From Ceratodon purpureus (Eukaryota > Streptophyta > Bryopsida > Pseudoditrichales > Ditrichaceae): a DNA stretch of 64,000 nucleotides. The notes below the pieces were generated by a model that worked only from the letters and a program-made list of their open reading frames with translations, was not told where the DNA came from and ran no database searches. Positions within the stretch are counted from its first letter, which is position 1; each line of letters begins with the position of its first letter. This document shows, piece by piece, positions 57,920-64,000 of this stretch. The stretch lies in contig CM026425.1 in the NCBI GenBank assembly GCA_014871385.1, positions 7,913,243 through 7,977,242 of the forward strand, read 5' to 3'. The translations under genes and the position numbers were made by a program.

Positions 57920-59384
57920 TCATGTAAGCATGAATGCTTGAATATTCTCAAGCGCCACCATTGTTCCTTCGGACGAAGACGTGTAGCCTGGTCCCGAGAA
58001 TCGCTGCCTCTGGATCGGAGGTTGGTTGGTGAAGCTAGAGGGAGTGCCTGTGAGGTATGAGTCAAGAAAAGATTGAGACCAACTGGCGGATGCGGGAGAG
58101 AGGTCAGGAAGACCGGCCATCAAACCTGACGAAAGGAGAGGTGAGTTGATGTCAATGCTGCTGTGGAATGGGCTATACTCCTGATGCAGCATCTGTGTCT
58201 TTGGTGCCGGCTGCTTCATTGATCCAGCCTGCTTTGGTGGTTGAGTATTGAAGTCCGTGAAAAAATTGAAGGAGTTGTCGTTGAATGAGAAAGAGGGCTC
58301 GGCCTTGACGTGGGAGAAGAGCCCCGAGGAGGGGTCGAAGGGGGTAAACGGGAAGTCGACTTGGCTGTCAAATTCGAAGTTAGACAGTGGGCTTCGAGGG
58401 GAATGCGACTGCTTCGAGTTTGTCGCCAGACCGTCGCCTGTGCACACCTCCGAATTCGCCAGAAAAGATGAGTCTTCTTCCGAGCTTGAGGGCGATCCAC
58501 ACTGGGCCGACGTCTTTGATCCTGCAAATGCAGCAACAAAGATCATGCATCGTTAGGCACACAGTTGGGTCGATTCTTTTAAAGAAGTTATTCGACCACT
58601 AACACCAACAGTTGAATTTTTGGCACCTAAATATTTCCAAAATCGCGCTTATTAAGACTGGTTGAGAGGATCGGTAAGATGCCTGTCCTCTCATCAAACC
58701 ACGAGTCCGAGTCATAATTTGTGCCAAAGAGGGCGCAACCGAAACTAAGAAATTGACTACTTTAAGCCCAGAGACTCGACAAGGAAAAGCAAAGTCTTTC
58801 ACTAGAAGCAGGGCTTGCATTGAAATGGAAAGAGTGATTTCGAAGAAGATCATTGGGAATGGAGACCAGTCGATCATACCTTGTTGCTCGGGATCGGTCT
58901 GAACATCAACTTTGTCACTGAGATCACTACCACCGCCGGATGCAGTCACTGATGCAGCTTTTTTGGACGATGGCTTTCGCTTCAACCTCAACCTGGTGTC
59001 GCTGGAGCCAGTGAGCTTCTGTACGAGCGACATGAAATCGTCGGGCTGCGTGTGTATCACCTTCGGAGAGTAGGTGTGAATGATAATCGGGGGCCGGTAC
59101 TGCACTTGTGGGAGCGGCAACGGAGGTTTCCGGATCCGATGAGAGTCTTTGTTCACCTTGAGCAAAGGAGACACACTACTCACTTTCTCCTGCTTCCTAA
59201 TTCCGAACTGAATACCTGAGCCAGCTTTCATGCCGGCAGATGCCAACCCTGCACGAGTAGTTATACCACTACCACCCAAGTCATCACTCCCAGACTCGAT
59301 CTTCGTCACCGTGTAGCACACCGAGGTGGGACTCATTTTGCTAAATTTGCAAACAATTCTATCAACGAATGCGCTCACTCCCAA
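57920..59384 (-). CDS. VQ-motif protein (MKS1-like), 2 exons, 368 aa
   Basis: Exon 1 is 59384-58880 and exon 2 is 58521-57920, joined in phase across a 358-bp GT-AG intron. Residues 97-126 carry the plant VQ signature: RPPIIIHTYSPKVIHTQP followed by FMSLVQKLTG (core FxxxVQxLTG). VQ proteins are nuclear cofactors that bind WRKY transcription factors, and MKS1-type members are MAP-kinase substrates; several S/T-P sites are present (SPRSP, SPFHS). The remainder is Ser/Pro-rich and disordered, with aromatic short motifs (FDSQVDFPFTPFDP, FSFNDNSFNFF) that may contact partners. It is longer than most VQ proteins and has an intron, as is more usual in non-seed plants. The second Met (59336) is an alternative start and gives 352 aa. 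Confidence 0.87.
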
Positions 59385-62300
59385 AGTAGCAAATGGATCG
59401 GTCCAGTTCAGGATCTACAACTCAGAATTCAGTTGCAACCATTGCCAATTGCTCTTTAGATAGCTGTAATCGAATAACCACTCAATTTCTGCCGGCCGAC
59501 AGACCTGATGCATGCAATCGATGAAAAGCCAGACCTTTACAGTTCCTAGAGACGAAACGACAGCAGTGATATATCGACACTGTCCTGGAAAAGTAGGTAG
59601 GGAACGAGTTGGGTGGCCGAATTGGATCCTAGTTGCATGGACGGAGATCGAGGGATGAGATTGAAGAGGGGGAGTACAAAGGGTGCAGGCTAAATGGGAG
59701 GCAGGGAAGGAGGGGCCTAGAAAGAGAGACGACGTTTAAGAAAAGGAAGAGGGAGGGGAAGGGGAGGGAGGAAGACAGCCTACAGAAGGAGGGAGCTTGG
59801 AGAGGTTGGTGGCTTTAGTACTTCACCTAGAGTTCTCATGAAGTGGGTTTAATGGATCCCTCTCCAGATTCTATTCATTTACTAGGGACAGAAGCAGGTT
59901 TTGCGGTGGTATCCGGGGTTTACGAGGTTTACGAAGTTTTTGGTGTTTTCCCTTCAGTGGTGCTGGCCACTGGGTGCTGGCCACTAGTATTGGTCACTGG
60001 TGCTGGCTACGGACACTTGTGTTGGATTTCTGTTCTAGTGTGAACGGTGCTGGATACCATTTTTTTTTTTGGTGAGCATATTTTACTGGTGCAATCAACT
60101 TGAACTACGTTTAATGCTGAAAGGCTCCATCTATTCTGGACATTCAAGTTTTCCCTCCTGTGTCCAAACTAAAAAACAATCAAGAGAGGATTGGACCAGG
60201 GAGGCGGTAAGTTTCTTTAGTACTGTACTTTTCTAGCGTACTGTGCCTATCCTTGCAATAAAATTGGATCCGAAAGCAGCGGTCCCGATATCCTGAAGTC
60301 ATCAAGTCAGCAAACCGATGCTGTGCACAGTTGCACAATGAGGTGATGACAAGGTAAAACCAAAGTCGTGACCAAAAAAATTCCTCTTCGAAATACTCCC
60401 TTTTTTTGGAGCACAAGTTGTTTAACCCATTTCGCATGAGTCTTGCAGTAGAATGGAATGCTACCTTACAAATACTGAGACTTATATCATTGCAGAGACT
60501 GACTAACCAGACCATCCCGGGGAGTAATTACATTGCTGAAAGGAAGTATGGTCAGTAAGTAAGAAATTACTGTAGTATGTAAAAGGAGTGACGTGAGGAG
60601 CTGCTTCAGTCACTCTGCTGCTGCGGGTGAGGTTAGGGGCAAAGGCATATTCGGGCAGCTTCATCAGTTAACTTGCGGGGTTTCGGAAAAGTTCGGTGAC
60701 AAGACACCCCTCACCGTAAGACAAGGCCCTTGGCCATGTGTACAGTGACTGGGCGTCCATGTGTCAAAAAAAAGTCCGACATGGGCCTGCCTTCAGCTTT
60801 AGCTGGTTCCCAGCCTGGCTTGGGTCCTCTCTGTCTGCTTTCTTTTTGACAACTCACCCCTGCTCTTGGTTGTTTCATGTGCCTTTTGAGTTGGCATTTT
60901 GGTGCCTCCTATGCAGCTTTGGATGCCCCAACAATGAAGGAAATTCGTCATACCATCACTACTGAAACAACAGATCAGCACTTCACTAGCGACATGTTCA
61001 TGCACACTAACTCAGTAATTTTTAAATTAATCTCACAGTATTGTCCTTCCGACAGTAGACCTCTTTTGCCTAGTGTGTGGACCTCCTTTTTATTGTCATT
61101 TTTCGAGCATTAGGAAAAAGAAAGGTAAAAGAAGCAATACGTAGGGCTGAATACACGATGACTTACTGTTACTTCAGTAGGTTGCCACTTCCTTCTGAAA
61201 TAGATCAGTTGTTAACAGTTGCAGCACAAGTAGATAGCAGAGTAGTAGACCTCAATGACAAGGATGTTTCAAGTGGTCCATGACAATTACGACAACATTA
61301 TTTATCTGCGATGGGGTCTCCATGCAACCTTGTGATGGCCCTCCTGGCTGGGGCCTTCACTGGTAAGGGATAGGACTTGGGGTGTTCAGGTGACACAAAC
61401 AATTCTGCGTGATGTCACGCTTTCTTCCCTCCCCCTCAAATGTAGGATATGCACATGACAGTCGCCCTATCAGAGCATTCTTGCCGGGAAGTGGGTCCGG
61501 GCTCACCCCGCAGCGGACGTTGGCTTCGAGGGGTCGAGACAAACAGGTACTGTCTTTCGGTATCTCTGAGTCTGGTTCCCACATGCACATGCACCAAAGA
61601 ATAATATGTGCATACATACTGTGGGCCCTTCGCTGTCTCTCCCACTCTGTTCTACATGTGGACTCTAGGTGCCCCCGCACGGTCCCTCACCCTTTACTAC
61701 GGTACTGTAACTTATTAAGGCATGGCCTTCCAACTCCGTTTGTCCCCAACTTCATCAACGGAGCTTTCAAAGAAGAGCTCCGATCTCTGACGGGATCTGT
61801 GAATACACGCCGTTAGTTGAGATGAAGGAGAACTTGAAATCTGTTGAGTTACTTAACTCCGATCTAAAGTTGTCATTGAATCTCGACTTTGTTGAGTTGG
61901 ACAAGATATGCCATCTAAACTAAGATCTACATACCGTAGCAAATGGAACCCAGACATGTCTAATGTATAATATTACAAGTTCGTACCATATAAGTTCTGT
62001 GATACTGATGTGATATCTGCTTCATACTAAGGTCGCATTGGACGGAGCTACAAAGTTTAGTATGGTCTAGGCTCCCCAAGTTGCTGTTTGTTAGAGACTG
62101 TGTAGTGTGGTGACTTTAGAGTGGTGCCAGGCTGCTCGTCACGTCATTTCCGAGGTCTTCAGCGAGACTTAAGGTCTTCATGCATACAGGACTAATCTTG
62201 GATTATTATCACATTATTATGAAGAAAATTAGGCCCATTCTACAGTTGACTGTCTGTTTGATAAGCCTGCCATGAGTACCACTTTGGTAAAGGATTTTCA

Positions 62301-64000
62301 TGATTTCCTGCCAATTCCCATCAGTGTTGCTGCAGTGTGTTGGTCCACACTGATACTACAGTGGTTGCCTGAGGCTCCGTGATACTGTGATGAATAGAAT
62401 CTAGGATTGGATTCAGAATACTGGAGGAAATTGCTGCTTTCAGGTGAAGACGGCAACTCTGAATTGTATGACTCACTATCCAACTGTATAACTTGCGTTT
62501 GCATCATGTGTGTGTGAGAGAAGTTTTGACGGGCTGCCCGAAGGCAGTATTATGGGAGCTTAGAAAGTGGGTTTTTAACTTATGCCGTACATGATTCTGC
62601 ACTATGATTGATGGAATGAGCTTTTATTCATGTATGATTAGGAGTGTCCTCTGCATTGTTTTGAAAAGATGGTCCCGACTCCCATTTTCTGCGCAAGAAC
62701 AACCAACCCTGTAATGTAAATTTATTGGAATCACCATGATATTTTTCTTTATCTAATTTAAAAATCATGAAGCCCTTTGAATCAGTTGCTACAGCTGTTT
62801 AAGTTATTCATTCATATGTTTATATTACTATATTTGTAACTTTGTAATACAAATCATGAAAGGGATCTTCTAAATTTACAATATCACTTACGAATGTAGA
62901 AAACTCAACACGCCAGGTTGTGTTGATAATCAGTGAGAAGGACTCTGAATGGGAGCTGTATGGGACAGTGGGACTGCCCAGTGCCAAGTTGCAGAAAACT
63001 GATGAGTCATGAGTCAGTACGGCCGTGGAGCTGGATCACATTGCACAATCATACATGGCCTTCAAGTGTTTCCTGTTAGCTTTTAAAGTTGATCAGATAA
63101 ATAGGCAAAAAAAATTTATAAAAAATAAAAAATAAAAAAATGCAATACCATTCTTTGAGGGTGAATGTATCACCCTAGGGTAGTGACTTTCTCTACATGT
63201 GTAGGTTTGTAGACTTTATTAACCCCAAAAAGACAAATGTCCACAGTTGGGCTTTTTGAGATTTTGGGCACATACATAGATGTTAATTTTTGGATGTTAT
63301 TTATTGAAATTGTTTGGTACAGTAGATGTAAGGAATGGCAAAAGCTTGGCAAGAACATAATTGTTTTTTCATTGAACATTGGAAAAAATCACATATAGTG
63401 CTCACAACAATTTCTACTATCCTTTACTGATATCCAAATTTTTTACTATACCCCTCAACTACCTTTCATTAAAATTTTATTAAATAATAATAAAATAAGT
63501 TAAAAAAAAATTTGCAGTCGAAAATTGTCATTTCATGAGGAGTCAATGATTTTGCACCTTTTTTGGTCAAGATGTAAAAACCTTTTTCTTCGTCTCATTA
63601 AGGGTAAAAAATTTGTGTTTTTTCTTAGTTTTTTTTTCTTTTTCCTACTTCAAGAATAGACCTAAACTTTTTATTTGACCATATGGATTCATGTTCTATA
63701 GCTAATTAAGTTAACAAAAAAGTAAAATATGCATTAGCAATGATTTGAATACATGTTCCTAATACAATTGTTTTCATGATGCTACATTTGTTTGCAATCT
63801 CTAAATCTTGGTGTACAAGTTACCAATACCATGTATACAATACTAGTGTAAAAATCCTTGCTTTTGCAGTAAAAAAATTATTTGAAGAGAAGTGAAAGTG
63901 ACTTAATCATGTTTTGATTAAACAGAGAAAACAATGTTTCTTACTTCAAACTAAGCAATCTTCTAATAAGTGCAATCAAAGTTAATCAAAATTCATATAC
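59385..64000. other. VQ gene upstream region and intergenic DNA; no gene supported
   Basis: Just upstream of the VQ gene, 59636-59820 is purine-rich on the plus strand (CT-rich leader on the gene strand), which could be a GAGA-type element. Further right, small ORFs at 60738-61283, 61409-61816 and 62298-62507 (minus, Ser-rich) lack clear domains. 63100-64000 is AT-rich. Confidence 0.5.

Noticed and set aside
61077-61283. Possible coding exon (SRLPLPSEIDQLLTVAAQV)
   Set aside because: Short, no recognised family and no convincing splice partners.
62298-62507. Ser-rich minus-strand ORF resembling disordered N-termini of plant regulators
   Set aside because: There is no downstream domain in any frame nearby, so a gene cannot be supported.
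1-64000. LTR retrotransposons, other virus-like elements, CRISPR arrays, rRNA genes
   Set aside because: No paired LTRs, reverse transcriptase, integrase, capsid or spaced palindromic repeat arrays were recognised on either strand.

Overview
The window looks like nuclear DNA of a land plant. It has spliced genes with GT-AG introns of roughly 100 to 650 bases, plant-specific families (a VEFS-box Polycomb protein of the EMF2/VRN2 type, a VQ-motif protein, a chloroplast-targeted FNR-like flavoprotein, a PPR fragment) and plant transposon types (Stowaway-like, Tourist/Harbinger-like and Helitron elements). The compact introns and a possible fungal-type HsbA-like gene would fit a moss or another non-seed plant, but the species cannot be fixed from sequence alone.

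Layout. 1-2052 is an 822-bp tandem satellite that runs off the left edge. 2053-4600 holds C-rich low-complexity DNA and a nested pair of terminal-inverted-repeat elements. 4600-11100 is a graveyard of gene pieces: two orphan terminal exons, a 234-bp inverted duplication around an acidic ORF, a truncated PPR gene resembling LPE1, and two exons of an NADH-glutamate synthase gene. 11080-18440 is a decayed but almost full-length Helitron-like rolling-circle transposon. It has a basic-repeat N-terminus, a DUF6570-like zinc-binding region, an HUH Rep, a PIF1 helicase and, in the same frame at its C-terminus, a Ulp1-type cysteine protease. 19500-20441 is a GC-richer island with a one-exon gene for a secreted HsbA-like protein.

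22544-24747 (minus) is a six-exon membrane-anchored sulfotransferase-like gene. 24750-37000 is AT-rich and packed with short inverted-repeat elements, including a Stowaway-like element inside another MITE and a MITE with tRNA-like internal sequence. 37046-39575 (plus) is a six-exon FNR-like oxidoreductase, followed by a local duplication. 40100-48600 is AT-rich again and contains a fold-back Tc1/mariner element and a clean Stowaway-like MITE. 48620-55430 (plus) is a 19-exon EMF2/VRN2-like Polycomb gene whose reading frame can be followed to the stop. 57920-59384 (minus) is a two-exon VQ-motif gene. The last 4.6 kb shows no gene I can support.

Five host genes look intact (HsbA-like, sulfotransferase-like, FNR-like, EMF2-like, VQ). 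They are unrelated in function and show no operon-like grouping. The most unusual object is the Rep-helicase-Ulp1 Helitron. I saw no LTR element, retrovirus-like sequence, Polinton or CRISPR array.
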